DNA of 64,000 nucleotides from the NCBI RefSeq assembly GCF_937898475.1, contig NZ_CALEJS010000011.1:310001-374000 (forward strand), in the 5' to 3' direction. This document shows positions 9,157-17,313 of this stretch, piece by piece. Below the pieces are notes generated by a model. That model made no database searches. It worked only from the letters and a program-made list of their open reading frames with translations, and was not told the origin of the DNA. Source of the stretch: an uncultured Chitinophaga sp. GTDB taxonomy: Bacteria; Bacteroidota; Bacteroidia; Chitinophagales; Chitinophagaceae. How positions within the stretch are numbered: position 1 is the first letter of the stretch; each line of letters begins with the position of its first letter. The position numbers and the translations under genes were made by a program.

Positions 9157-10227
9157 ATGAAATCGAAGTATATCTCCATCATTGATATTGCCAGGCAGCT
9201 GAATATTTCCAAATCAACGGTATCACGGGCGCTGACGGGGCATCCGAATGTGAATGCGGAAACGCGTGCGGCCGTACTGGAACTGGCCCAGAAACTGGAT
9301 TACCAGCGTAATCCGCTGGCGCTGGGCCTTGCACAGAACAGTACCAACATTATCGGGATCATGGTGCCTGAGTTCATGTCTACCTATTTCCCATCGGTGA
9401 TCATTGGTGCGCAGGAAGTATTGCATGCTGCGGGGTACAATTCCATTATCTGCCATAACAATGAGTCGTACAACGCAGAGGTGCTGAACACCAAGCTGCT
9501 GTTGTCTTACCATGTTGATGGCATAATTGTTTCGCATACCAAGGAGACCCGCAACTTTGATCATTTCCAGATGATACAGCGCAGGGGAATTCCGCTGGTG
9601 TTCTTTAACCGCACCAGCGATGAACTGAATGTGCCCCATGTGGTGGTAGATGATTATGAAGCAGCTTTTCATGCCGTAGAACACCTGATAAAGATAGGAC
9701 GCAGGAGGATTGCACACCTGGCCGGGCCGGATTCACTGATCAATACCCGCCTTCGCCAGCAGGGCTACCTGGATGCATTGAAGAAGCATAAGATCCCTAT
9801 TGACCCGCAGCTGATCATCAGCTACGACCTTACACTGGAGAAGGTACGGATCTATATCAAACATTTCCTGGATCTTCCTGAGCCGCCGGATGCGCTGTTC
9901 ACCATCAACGATCCAACAGCTATCGCCGCCATGGAAGTGATCAAACAAAAGGGATTGTCTATCCCGAAGGATATAGCGGTAGTAGGTTTCAGTAACGATC
10001 TTTCAGCACAGCTGGTATCTCCCGGCCTTACCACCGTGGCGCAGCCTACATTTGACCTGGGGCGGGAAGCAGCCCGCCTCTTATTGCAGGACATCAATGC
10101 TGTTGTGAAGAATGATTACACCATCAAAAAAGCGCCGGCTGTAAGGCTCAAAACAAAACTGATCATCCGTGAATCAACTGTTCCTGCCCAGCAGGCCAGA
10201 CGGGGAACGCGGAATGCGAAACGCTGA
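9157..10227 (+). CDS. LacI family transcriptional regulator
   Basis: A 356-residue regulator of the divergent catabolic operon. The start is set at ATG 9157 (MKSKYISIIDIARQLN), since a longer reading from TTG at 9100 would place the operators inside the gene. The helix-turn-helix lies at residues about 7-27 (IDIARQLNISKSTVSRAL), followed by a hinge helix and a periplasmic-binding-protein-like effector domain from residue about 62 (IIGIMVPEF) to the end. Such proteins are usually repressors released by a sugar or sugar derivative. Palindromes in front of both this gene and the symporter imply auto-regulation and control of the whole island. The C-terminal tail is basic (RRGTRNAKR) and runs into a repeat-rich gene end. 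Confidence 0.92.
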   Translation: MKSKYISIIDIARQLNISKSTVSRALTGHPNVNAETRAAVLELAQKLDYQRNPLALGLAQNSTNIIGIMVPEFMSTYFPSVIIGAQEVLHAAGYNSIICHNNESYNAEVLNTKLLLSYHVDGIIVSHTKETRNFDHFQMIQRRGIPLVFFNRTSDELNVPHVVVDDYEAAFHAVEHLIKIGRRRIAHLAGPDSLINTRLRQQGYLDALKKHKIPIDPQLIISYDLTLEKVRIYIKHFLDLPEPPDALFTINDPTAIAAMEVIKQKGLSIPKDIAVVGFSNDLSAQLVSPGLTTVAQPTFDLGREAARLLLQDINAVVKNDYTIKKAPAVRLKTKLIIRESTVPAQQARRGTRNAKR

Positions 10228-10249
10228 AGGCAGGCTAATGCAAAATGCA

Positions 10250-10294
10250 AAACGCTTAACGCGCTATGCAGGTTGCATACAACGTTAAGCGTTT
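10250..10294. terminator. AACGC-family hairpin between convergent genes
   Basis: The arm AAACGCTTAACG (10250-10261) pairs with CGTTAAGCGTTT (10283-10294), 12 bp perfect. It lies between the converging stops of the LacI-type gene and the LysM gene and probably ends both transcripts. Further GCGAAACGC-like words lie on both sides (10209-10222 and 10295-10313). It shares the 12-mer AACGCTTAACGC with the hairpin before ctpA. Confidence 0.65.
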
Positions 10295-10318
10295 GACGTT
10301 TCGCGTTTCGCGCGTTTA

Positions 10319-11320
10319 TCAGTTTTCGTAGCTCAGCTCACAGTAAAACTTTGTCTCATTAGTGCCCAGGGCTTCAATGGCTGAATCACTGAGCTTGATA
10401 ATAAGACCGGCGTTCTGTTTCATCTGCGGGATGGCTTCCAGCACCTTGGCGTAGATAGATCTGCCATTCAGCGGATTGGTCACTTTGATGATGGTACCAC
10501 GGGAGGCCGTGTTATGCAGGGCATAATACTTACCTGCACCGGCATTGCTCTTGAACCAGGAGCCGGGTCCTTTTTCGGTGGTCACTTTCTTACCTGCTGT
10601 CTGCTGTTCATAGATCGATTCAAAACTGGCGCTGGAAGAAGCAGGCGGAGGCGCCTGTTCTTTCTTTAAATTGGTAGTAGTTGCTACAGGCGCCGGTGTT
10701 TCCTTCACGGTTTCGGTACCGGTTTGCGCAGGCGGTGCCGGCGTGATTACCGGGGGCGCGGGCGTAACTGATGTGGGCGCCGGAGCAGGTGTTTCCTTCT
10801 TCACTACCGTGGTGGTTTCTGTAGCCGGCGGCGGTGGAGGAGCAGGGTGAGATACCGGCGGCGCTGCAGCACCACTGGCGGATCCTTTCAGATAACCCAC
10901 TATCAGTAAACCATCTTTCTTTACACCATCGCCGGTGAAATTATTCCAGTGACGGATGTTATCCAGTGGCACCTTATTGTAGTTTACGCTGATGCGGTAC
11001 AATGTTTCTTTTTCTGATACCTTGTGATATACCGGGAGACCTCCGGCATCACTGCCCTGGAGGAAATTGCTCTGGGTAAGCGGAATTTTCACGCTCTGCC
11101 CCAATTGTAATCCACCGTCAAAAGAAAGATTATTCTGTGCTGCAATTTCTTTGGGGGGAACACTGTAAGTGCGTGACAGGCTGTAAAAAGTTTCACCCTT
11201 TTTCACTGTGTGTGTTACGTACAGATCGGGCGCTGTACCCTGTATCTCCAGGATGTCCTGTGCCCGCAAACCTGCCGCACTCAAGATAATTGCCCCTATT
11301 ATCAAAATTGATCTTACCAT
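10319..11320 (-). CDS. LysM-repeat protein with RlpA-like C-terminal domain
   Basis: A 333-residue exported protein. A signal peptide ends near GLRAQ (residue about 21). Two LysM modules follow at about residues 36-81 (VKKGETFYSLSRTYSVPP) and 100-145 (VSEKETLYRISVNYNKVP); LysM binds peptidoglycan glycan strands. A long Pro/Ala/Thr/Val linker (about 150-230) leads to a C-terminal double-psi beta-barrel of the RlpA kind (GAGKYYALHNTASRGTIIKV, then NPLNGRSIYAKV). Such proteins act at the cell wall, though the catalytic state of this barrel is not clear. An 8-bp inverted repeat, TAACGCAT/ATGCGTTA (11340-11347, 11365-11372), sits in its leader. Confidence 0.88.
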   Translation of the reverse strand: MVRSILIIGAIILSAAGLRAQDILEIQGTAPDLYVTHTVKKGETFYSLSRTYSVPPKEIAAQNNLSFDGGLQLGQSVKIPLTQSNFLQGSDAGGLPVYHKVSEKETLYRISVNYNKVPLDNIRHWNNFTGDGVKKDGLLIVGYLKGSASGAAAPPVSHPAPPPPPATETTTVVKKETPAPAPTSVTPAPPVITPAPPAQTGTETVKETPAPVATTTNLKKEQAPPPASSSASFESIYEQQTAGKKVTTEKGPGSWFKSNAGAGKYYALHNTASRGTIIKVTNPLNGRSIYAKVLEAIPQMKQNAGLIIKLSDSAIEALGTNETKFYCELSYEN

Positions 11321-11409
11321 ACTGACTCATTTTATATGCTAACGCATTTTCCGGCAACGAATATATGCGTTAAAATTGAAAAATTTGGAATATCCCTTGT
11401 GCGATAACC

Positions 11410-12804
11410 TCAGATCTCTTTCAAAATACGGAGTTCTTTAGGATAGTAATTATTGATGCGGTTTGGCAATATTTTAGCCCATCCAAGTGGCATATTTTCG
11501 TACGCCATCAGCGCCCAGCCTTTTGCGCTGAGCTGCAGCGCGGGATCTTCCTTACGGAGGTACTGCAAGGCCTGATCTTTTGTGAGCGCTACTTTTTGCA
11601 CCTGCGGCGCCAGCAGGGGGCTCATGGCCAGCTGGTGATCAGGCACCAGTTCTTTGGCGGCCAGCTGCCCGGCCTTCACACCGGCTTTACGCAAATATAA
11701 TTGTTGTTGCAATACCGCCACCGCGGGAGTGATGGCTTCGGGCAGCAGGATCACTTCACCCTGATGCTCCATGAAGAATAGCTGATCCGCATCGCTGATC
11801 CAGGGCAGTAGTTTGTCACGCTCTTTCCTGGGCAGTGCGGTCAGGGTGTCTTTCTGCTTCCTGGACTGCCAGGCATCTCCGTTCTTTTTACGGAAGCAGG
11901 CGATGAAAAAGCCTTCACCCTGGATCCTGTCTGGATAGAAACGGTAACCTGCTGCGTTTCGTTTGTCCGATACCGTGGTCACAATATTCCAGGCGGCAGG
12001 CACTGCAAGCGGGACACTATCGGCGTCCAGTTCGGCAGAGAGCCAGTCCAGGATGGCTTCATCTTCTTCTTTAGAATAAGAACAGGTGGAATAAATGAGG
12101 ATACCATTCTCTTTCAATGCGGGCCAGGCATCTGCCAGGATACGCTGCTGGCGCTGGCTGCAGAGGGTTACGTTCTCGGGCGACCATTCCCCCACCGCTT
12201 CGGGATCACGACGGAACAATCCTGAACCGGAGCAGGGTGCATCTACCACCATCACATCGAAAAAGCCGGTCAGCCGTGACATATCCCTGGGATCATTGTT
12301 GGTAACCACCACATTTGCTGCGCCCCAGCGGCTGATATTATCTGCCAGCAATCCCGCCCTGGCACGGATCACTTCATTAGACACCAGTAAACTATCCGGG
12401 CTGATAATTGTTTGCAGTAAAGTGCTTTTACCGCCGGGGGCGGCGCAAAGATCCAGCACCTTCAACGGCTGTTCCAGGTTGCAGGTCTGGCGCATGGCAA
12501 ACTCCAGGAACATGGAAGAAGCTTCCTGCACATAGTAAGCGCCGCCGTGGAAAAAAGGATCGAACGTGAAGGAAGGCCGCTGCGGCAGGTAAAAGCCGTA
12601 TTGCGACCATGGCACGGGTATAAGCGGGGCCGTGCTTAAGGATTGCAGTACTTTTTTCTGCAGGAAGGTATCCTGCATTTTGGCCGGGTTAATACGCAGG
12701 GAGGTTACACGCTCTCCGCTGTTATGTACCTGTACAAACGCTGCTTCGTCAAAACCGGGAAGGCCCCGCAAGCTGGATAATAATGCCGGTGGTAGATAAG
12801 ACAA
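11410..12804 (-). CDS. RsmF/NOL1/NOP2/Sun-type RNA cytosine-C5 methyltransferase
   Basis: A 464-residue S-adenosylmethionine-dependent methyltransferase that makes 5-methylcytosine in rRNA or tRNA. The N-terminal part has SLRINPAK, typical of the Sun/RsmF family; the SAM site is VLDLCAAPGGKSTLL; the two catalytic cysteines are in DAPCSGSGLFRRDPEA and IYSTCSYSKEEDE. The C-terminal about 170 residues correspond to the RsmF extra domains with a PUA-like end. No in-frame ATG exists before residue about 43, which would cut the conserved N-terminus, so the start is TTG at 12802-12804. The assignment to RsmF rather than RsmB or an archaeal-type tRNA enzyme is from overall layout only. Confidence 0.88.
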   Translation of the reverse strand: MSYLPPALLSSLRGLPGFDEAAFVQVHNSGERVTSLRINPAKMQDTFLQKKVLQSLSTAPLIPVPWSQYGFYLPQRPSFTFDPFFHGGAYYVQEASSMFLEFAMRQTCNLEQPLKVLDLCAAPGGKSTLLQTIISPDSLLVSNEVIRARAGLLADNISRWGAANVVVTNNDPRDMSRLTGFFDVMVVDAPCSGSGLFRRDPEAVGEWSPENVTLCSQRQQRILADAWPALKENGILIYSTCSYSKEEDEAILDWLSAELDADSVPLAVPAAWNIVTTVSDKRNAAGYRFYPDRIQGEGFFIACFRKKNGDAWQSRKQKDTLTALPRKERDKLLPWISDADQLFFMEHQGEVILLPEAITPAVAVLQQQLYLRKAGVKAGQLAAKELVPDHQLAMSPLLAPQVQKVALTKDQALQYLRKEDPALQLSAKGWALMAYENMPLGWAKILPNRINNYYPKELRILKEI

Positions 12805-12820
12805 TGAAAAAACTTTGGGG

Positions 12821-12851
12821 CAAAGTTACTACACCTGCTTCACCTCAGCAA
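12821..12851 (-). promoter_or_regulatory. Promoter of the RNA methyltransferase gene inside pntB 3' end
   Basis: On the minus strand TTG (12849-12851) and TAACTTTG (12821-12828) are 20 bp apart, a full match to the Bacteroidota pattern. It spans the pntB stop codon, so the methyltransferase can be expressed apart from the transhydrogenase operon. Confidence 0.65.
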
Positions 12852-14328
12852 TCAATTGTTGCAGTACCTGCTTGGCATCGCCAAACAGCATGGATGTTTT
12901 GGGCTGAAAGAAGAGATCATTTTCGATGCCTGCGTAGCCTGGTTTCATGCTGCGCTTATTGACGATCACCATCCTGGCTTTTTCCACTTCCAGGATAGGC
13001 ATGCCGTAAATGGGGCTGTCGGGGTCTGTTTTGGCGGCAGGGTTCACCACATCGTTGGCTCCCAATACCAGTACGGCATCGGTAGTAGGGAGGGCTTCGT
13101 TGGCCTGTTCCATTTCCAGCAGCTTTTCGTAGGGCACATCTGCCTCTGCCAGCAATACGTTCATATGGCCCGGCATGCGGCCTGCTACCGGATGAATGGC
13201 GTATATCACGGTTACGCCTTTATCTTCCAGCAGCTTCTCCAGTTCATGACAGGCGTGCTGGGCCTGCGCCACCGCCAGTCCGTAGCCCGGTACGATCACT
13301 ACTTTCTGTGCATAGGCCAGTACTACAGCTGCATCAGCGAGTGCAATTGATTTATACTGGCCCTGCTCTTTGGCCGAACCGGCTTTAGCGCCACCGAAAG
13401 AGCCGATCAGCACATTCTTCAGGGAGCGGTTCATGGCCCTGCACATCAGGATGGTGAGTATGGTACCTGCGGAGCCAACGAGAATACCGCCGGTAAGCAT
13501 TACCTGGTTGTTGTATAAGAATCCGCCGCAGGCTGCCGCCACGCCGGTAAAAGAGTTCAGCAGGGAGATCACCACCGGCATATCGGCGCCGCCGATCGGC
13601 ATAACAAACAGGATACCGTATATGATGGAAAGCAATAAGATGAGATAGAAAAGAAATTTCACAATACCGGCTACACGTATGGCCAGGCCTCCGCTCCTGC
13701 CGATAGTCAGCTCAACACCCACCTGCCGGTCTATTGTAGCCACCAGATACAACGCAGCCAGCAGGGAAACAGCCAGTATCGCCAGATTCACAATATGTTG
13801 CCCTTTGAAAGCAAAATCCTTTATGCGCCCGTTCAGTTTTCCCCAGGCGATCATGCTCCCGGCAAAAGAAACAGAGCCGATGATCAGTCCCAGCAGGATG
13901 ATCAGCAAACGGCCTCCCAGCGAGGCATGTTCCATGCCGGGTAACTCGCTGAGACGGGGAAGTACAGCGGTAGCGATGCCTGCAGAAGGTGTGGTGATCA
14001 TATGGTTGAATTCCACCACCGATATCAGGGCGGCACAAGCGCCGCCCATACCATTGAAGAGGCTTACCATTTCAGGCATAGCGGTCATCTTCACCTTCTT
14101 GGCAGCCAGCACGCCTATAGTACCGCCTGCCAGCAGACCGGCAAAGATCCACCCGTAATTGTGCAGGTGTTCCCCGTTATTTTCATACAGAAAAATAGTG
14201 CCCAATATTGCCAGCGTCATACCGCCGGCGGCAATGAGATTGCCTTTACGGGCCGTAGCCGGGTGGCTGAGCATTTTCAGGCCAATAATGAATGTAACAG
14301 AGCCAATCAGGTAGATGATAGATAACAT
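12829..14328 (-). CDS. pntB: NAD(P) transhydrogenase subunit beta
   Basis: The 499-residue beta subunit of proton-translocating transhydrogenase, which drives hydride transfer from NADH to NADP+ with the proton gradient. About eight to nine membrane helices occupy the first 280 residues (MLSIIYLIGSVTFIIGLKML onward), followed by the NADP(H)-binding domain III (VVIVPGYGLAVAQAQH, HPVAGRMPGHMNVLLAEA, VLVLGANDVVNPAAKTDPDS). The start is ATG 14328; a longer frame from TTG 14370 only translates the CCAAAT-type repeat next door. It is the last gene of pntAA-pntAB-pntB. Confidence 0.96.
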   Translation of the reverse strand: MLSIIYLIGSVTFIIGLKMLSHPATARKGNLIAAGGMTLAILGTIFLYENNGEHLHNYGWIFAGLLAGGTIGVLAAKKVKMTAMPEMVSLFNGMGGACAALISVVEFNHMITTPSAGIATAVLPRLSELPGMEHASLGGRLLIILLGLIIGSVSFAGSMIAWGKLNGRIKDFAFKGQHIVNLAILAVSLLAALYLVATIDRQVGVELTIGRSGGLAIRVAGIVKFLFYLILLLSIIYGILFVMPIGGADMPVVISLLNSFTGVAAACGGFLYNNQVMLTGGILVGSAGTILTILMCRAMNRSLKNVLIGSFGGAKAGSAKEQGQYKSIALADAAVVLAYAQKVVIVPGYGLAVAQAQHACHELEKLLEDKGVTVIYAIHPVAGRMPGHMNVLLAEADVPYEKLLEMEQANEALPTTDAVLVLGANDVVNPAAKTDPDSPIYGMPILEVEKARMVIVNKRSMKPGYAGIENDLFFQPKTSMLFGDAKQVLQQLIAEVKQV

Positions 14329-14342
14329 GCCGGGTGTTTTAA

Positions 14343-14456
14343 ATTCCAGTATCCAAATTCCAAAAACCAAATTCCAAATGGGGAATAGAGATGTTGCCGA
14401 TGATGATTCGCTATTTGGAATTTGGAATCTGGGATTTGTTATTTGGATTTTTAGTC
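14343..14456. repeat. CCAAAT-family inverted repeat between pntAB and pntB
   Basis: Left arm at about 14343-14377 is made of ATTCCAAAT/ACCAAAT words; right arm at 14411-14452 is its reverse complement type (ATTTGGAATTTGGAATCTGG). The loop is about 33 bases. The right arm lies inside the pntAB gene and encodes its last 13 residues. It sits within an operon, so if it terminates transcription it does so only partly. Confidence 0.75.
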
Positions 14457-14752
14457 CTTGATTTGAACATTTCGAGCATCCTGTCTGTCACGACAAAGCC
14501 GCCTACTACATTCAGTGTGCCCAATATTACGGCCAGGAAGCCCAGGATGAGGGCCGGGTAATTGCCGGCGTCCGCCTCTCCCATCACAATGATAGCGCCG
14601 ATGATCACCACACCGTGAATGGCATTGGCGCCGCTCATAAGGGGCGTGTGCAGTACAGACGGCACCCTGGATATGACTTCAATGCCCAGGAACACAGACA
14701 GGATCACGATGTAGATCAGCTCGATATGCTGTTGTACAAAGGAAAGGATCAT
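14411..14752 (-). CDS. pntAB: NAD(P) transhydrogenase subunit alpha part 2
   Basis: A 113-residue membrane subunit carrying the three to four helices that in E. coli form the C-terminal end of PntA (HIELIYIVILSVFLGIEVI, LMSGANAIHGVVIIGAIIVM, ALILGFLAVILGTLNVVGGF). The SGANAIHG segment is the usual conserved stretch. The core ends at about MLEMFK; the last 13 residues (SRTKNPNNKSQIPNSK region) are polar and encoded by the CCAAAT-type repeat, including the TAG stop. It starts 9 bp after pntAA. Confidence 0.93.
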   Translation of the reverse strand: MILSFVQQHIELIYIVILSVFLGIEVISRVPSVLHTPLMSGANAIHGVVIIGAIIVMGEADAGNYPALILGFLAVILGTLNVVGGFVVTDRMLEMFKSRTKNPNNKSQIPNSK

Positions 14753-14761
14753 AGTCTTATA

Positions 14762-15904
14762 TTAAGAATTAATAATAGCTGAGGATGTAAGGAGGGCTTT
14801 CACTCTTTCGTTTACGATAACGCCGTTGTGTGTGATGCAGCCGCCCTGCACAATATCGTCCTGGAAATCCGGCGCCAGCTGCCCGTTGCGGATCACCAGC
14901 TGCAGGAAATTATACATGTTGCGGGCATACAGTTTACTGGCATCTGCAGGCATTGTTGCCGCCAGGTTGGAATTACCGATGATGGTAATCCCTTTGTACG
15001 TTACGGTGCTGTTATCTTTTGTGACCACAGTGTTGCCGCCGGTTGCGGCTGCAAGGTCTACGATCACGGCGCCCGGGCGCATACGGTCCAGCATGGAGGC
15101 AGAGACCAGCACCGGCGCTTTCCTGCCCGGGATCTGCGCAGTAGTGATTACAATATCCGCTTTAGCGATGCTGTCTGCTATTTTCTCCTCCTGCTTACGT
15201 TTATACTCCTCCGTTTGTTCTACGGCATAACCGCCGGCCTTACTGGCGTCTGCAGCGCCTTCCACTTCCACAAAACGGGCGCCCAGGCTCATTACTTCTT
15301 CTTTCACCGCCGGGCGGGTATCAAACACCTCTACCACCGCACCCAGGCGCCGGGCAGTGGCAATTGCCTGCAAACCGGCTACGCCTGCACCCAGCACCAG
15401 CACTTTAGCGGGCGCAATACTGCCTGCCGCTGTCATGAACATGGGAAAATAACGGCCATAGGTGTACGCCGCCAGCAATACTGCCTTATAACCGGCAATA
15501 TTGGCCTGTGAACTGAGCACATCCATACTCTGGGCCCTGGTGCTGCGGGGAATGCTGTCCAGGCTGAAAAGGGTAAGCCTGCGCGTGGCTGCTTCTTCCA
15601 TAAGGGCAGCGTTATATAAGGGCTGGTAAATACCTGCAAGTGTTTTACCATCGGGAATGCTTTTCCATACATCGGTATCAGGCAGCTGCAGGCTCAGGAT
15701 CAGGTCTGCCTGCTGAAGGATCTCTGTTGCCGGCTTAATGAGCGCTCCCGCCTCCATATAGGCGGTATCGGGGTAAAAAGCGGCAGCGCCTGCATTGGGT
15801 TCCACCCAGACGGTGACAGATTGCTGGATAAGCTGTTTTACGACTTCCGGTACTAAAGACACCCGCTGTTCGCCTGCTTTTTCTTTGAGAATACCTGCAA
15901 TCAT
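14762..15904 (-). CDS. pntAA: NAD(P) transhydrogenase subunit alpha part 1
   Basis: The 380-residue soluble NAD(H)-binding domain I of transhydrogenase. It begins in the family way (IAGILKEKAGEQRVSLVPE) and has the NAD-binding Rossmann site VLVLGAGVAGLQAIATARRL near residue 170, the mobile-loop region, and QIPGRKAPVLVSASML. The split of PntA into two genes is common in Bacteroidota and alphaproteobacteria. The last codons (SSAIINS) read through TTAATTATT-type sequence at the gene end. A 53-bp gap with a small hairpin separates it from hemG upstream, so the transhydrogenase may be co-transcribed with hemH-hemG. Confidence 0.95.
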   Translation of the reverse strand: MIAGILKEKAGEQRVSLVPEVVKQLIQQSVTVWVEPNAGAAAFYPDTAYMEAGALIKPATEILQQADLILSLQLPDTDVWKSIPDGKTLAGIYQPLYNAALMEEAATRRLTLFSLDSIPRSTRAQSMDVLSSQANIAGYKAVLLAAYTYGRYFPMFMTAAGSIAPAKVLVLGAGVAGLQAIATARRLGAVVEVFDTRPAVKEEVMSLGARFVEVEGAADASKAGGYAVEQTEEYKRKQEEKIADSIAKADIVITTAQIPGRKAPVLVSASMLDRMRPGAVIVDLAAATGGNTVVTKDNSTVTYKGITIIGNSNLAATMPADASKLYARNMYNFLQLVIRNGQLAPDFQDDIVQGGCITHNGVIVNERVKALLTSSAIINS

Positions 15905-15938
15905 CTGGTGGAATTTTATAATGGAATTTAGGGAAAAA

Positions 15939-15970
15939 AGTTGTTAGTAACAAACTGTCAGCTAACAACT
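15939..15970. repeat. TTAGC-family inverted repeat at the hemG stop
   Basis: AGTTGTTAG (15939-15947) pairs with CTAACAACT (15962-15970). The upstream arm lies in the last codons of hemG and gives its LAVVS ending. Confidence 0.6.
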
Positions 15971-17304
15971 GCCAGCTTCTCTGCCAGTCCGCCTGCATGT
16001 TGCAGCACTGCTGGTATGGAAACGCCGCTGATGTAATTTCCACTGATAAAAATGCCAGGAAACCGTTCTTCAAAGGCCTGCACGGCTGCGCGCACCTGGC
16101 GGTGACCGGTATTCAGCTGGGGGATCGCTTTCTCCCAGCGGCTGAAATGCTGCATCACCGGGGGTTTGGTCAGCTGCAGCAATGTTCCCAGTTCGCTGAG
16201 GATCTTTTGCTGCAGGTCTTCATCGCTCATTTCATCGAAATAATGTTCCTGCTGCACACCACCGGTGAAGATGGTGAACAATGCCTTACCCTGCGGCGCC
16301 CTGGAAGGAAAGATCTCTGAAGTGCAGATAGCGCCCAGGAAATGTAAGCCTGCTGCCCTGGGCACCAGGAAGCCAAAACCACCCGGCATGTTTTGTACAG
16401 CATCCTGGTCACAGCCCAGGTGCAGTACGCCCATGCGGGGATAGATAATGCCACGCAGCAATTGGGCAAGCGCGGGATCCAGTTCCTGTACACCGTTAGC
16501 GGTAGCATAAGCGGGGGTGGTGAACACCAGGCGGGCCACCTGCATGGTTTCCGTTTGCCCCTTTGCCTGATACTGCACGCTGTACCCGGTAGCTGTACGT
16601 TCTACCGCCGTAATGCGGCAGTTCAGGCGTACCGGCTCTGTTAACAGCGACAGTAGATGTTTTACCAGCTTGTTGTTACCACCTTTAAACGCAATGATCT
16701 TACGTCCGCCCATGGCTCCCTTATTTTTGAAAAGACCTTTGGTCACACTGCCGTATTCCTTCTCCCAGCGGGGAAGAAAGGGCAGCACTTCCTGTATGGA
16801 CAGGCGTGCGGGATCTCCTGCATAGATGCCTGAAAGGATAGGATCAAACAGGTAATCGCATATTTCGCGGTTAAAGCGGCGTTGGATAAAACTGGCTACC
16901 GACTCTTCGGTATCAGTGGGCTGTGCGGCCCGGAAGCGTTCTGTGAACAAACGCCATTTGGCGGCGCCGCTGAGATAGGGAGAAGTTAATATTTTAAGCG
17001 GATTGGGAGAGATAGGGTGCAGGCGCTGATCCCGCACCAGGAAACGGTTCTTACTGGTGGCGGCTGCTTCCATCATTTCATGCTCCAGCCCTATCTCACG
17101 TATAAACGCGATAGTGGCAGGTGTAGCCCCTATTGAATTAGGACCGGCATCCAGCTCAAAACCATCTTTTACAAAAGAGTGCACTACACCGCCGGGCTCC
17201 CGGCCAGCCTCCAATATCACGTAGGGAATATTCCGTTTCTGCAGTTCGTAAGCAAGGCTTAAGCCGGCAATACCTCCGCCGGCGATAAGGGTGATATTGT
17301 TCAT
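15958..17304 (-). CDS. hemG: Protoporphyrinogen oxidase, FAD type
   Basis: A 448-residue oxygen-dependent protoporphyrinogen IX oxidase (the FAD type also called HemY), taking six electrons from protoporphyrinogen IX to make protoporphyrin IX. The FAD site is at the N-terminus (LIAGGGIAGLSLAYELQ, then LEAGREPGGVVHSF), with DAGPNSIGA and SFIQRRFNREICDYLFDPILSGIYAGD matching the family. The C-terminal FAD segment reads ERFPGIFISGNYISGVSIP. Length is normal. It starts 9 bp after hemH. The last residues come from a repeat word at the gene end. Confidence 0.94.
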   Translation of the reverse strand: MNNITLIAGGGIAGLSLAYELQKRNIPYVILEAGREPGGVVHSFVKDGFELDAGPNSIGATPATIAFIREIGLEHEMMEAAATSKNRFLVRDQRLHPISPNPLKILTSPYLSGAAKWRLFTERFRAAQPTDTEESVASFIQRRFNREICDYLFDPILSGIYAGDPARLSIQEVLPFLPRWEKEYGSVTKGLFKNKGAMGGRKIIAFKGGNNKLVKHLLSLLTEPVRLNCRITAVERTATGYSVQYQAKGQTETMQVARLVFTTPAYATANGVQELDPALAQLLRGIIYPRMGVLHLGCDQDAVQNMPGGFGFLVPRAAGLHFLGAICTSEIFPSRAPQGKALFTIFTGGVQQEHYFDEMSDEDLQQKILSELGTLLQLTKPPVMQHFSRWEKAIPQLNTGHRQVRAAVQAFEERFPGIFISGNYISGVSIPAVLQHAGGLAEKLAVVS

Positions 17305-17313
17305 GAGATATTT

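Noticed and set aside
14329..14370. Longer PntB start at TTG 14370
   Set aside because: The added residues are a translation of CCAAAT-type repeat sequence and are not part of the family; ATG 14328 begins the first helix.
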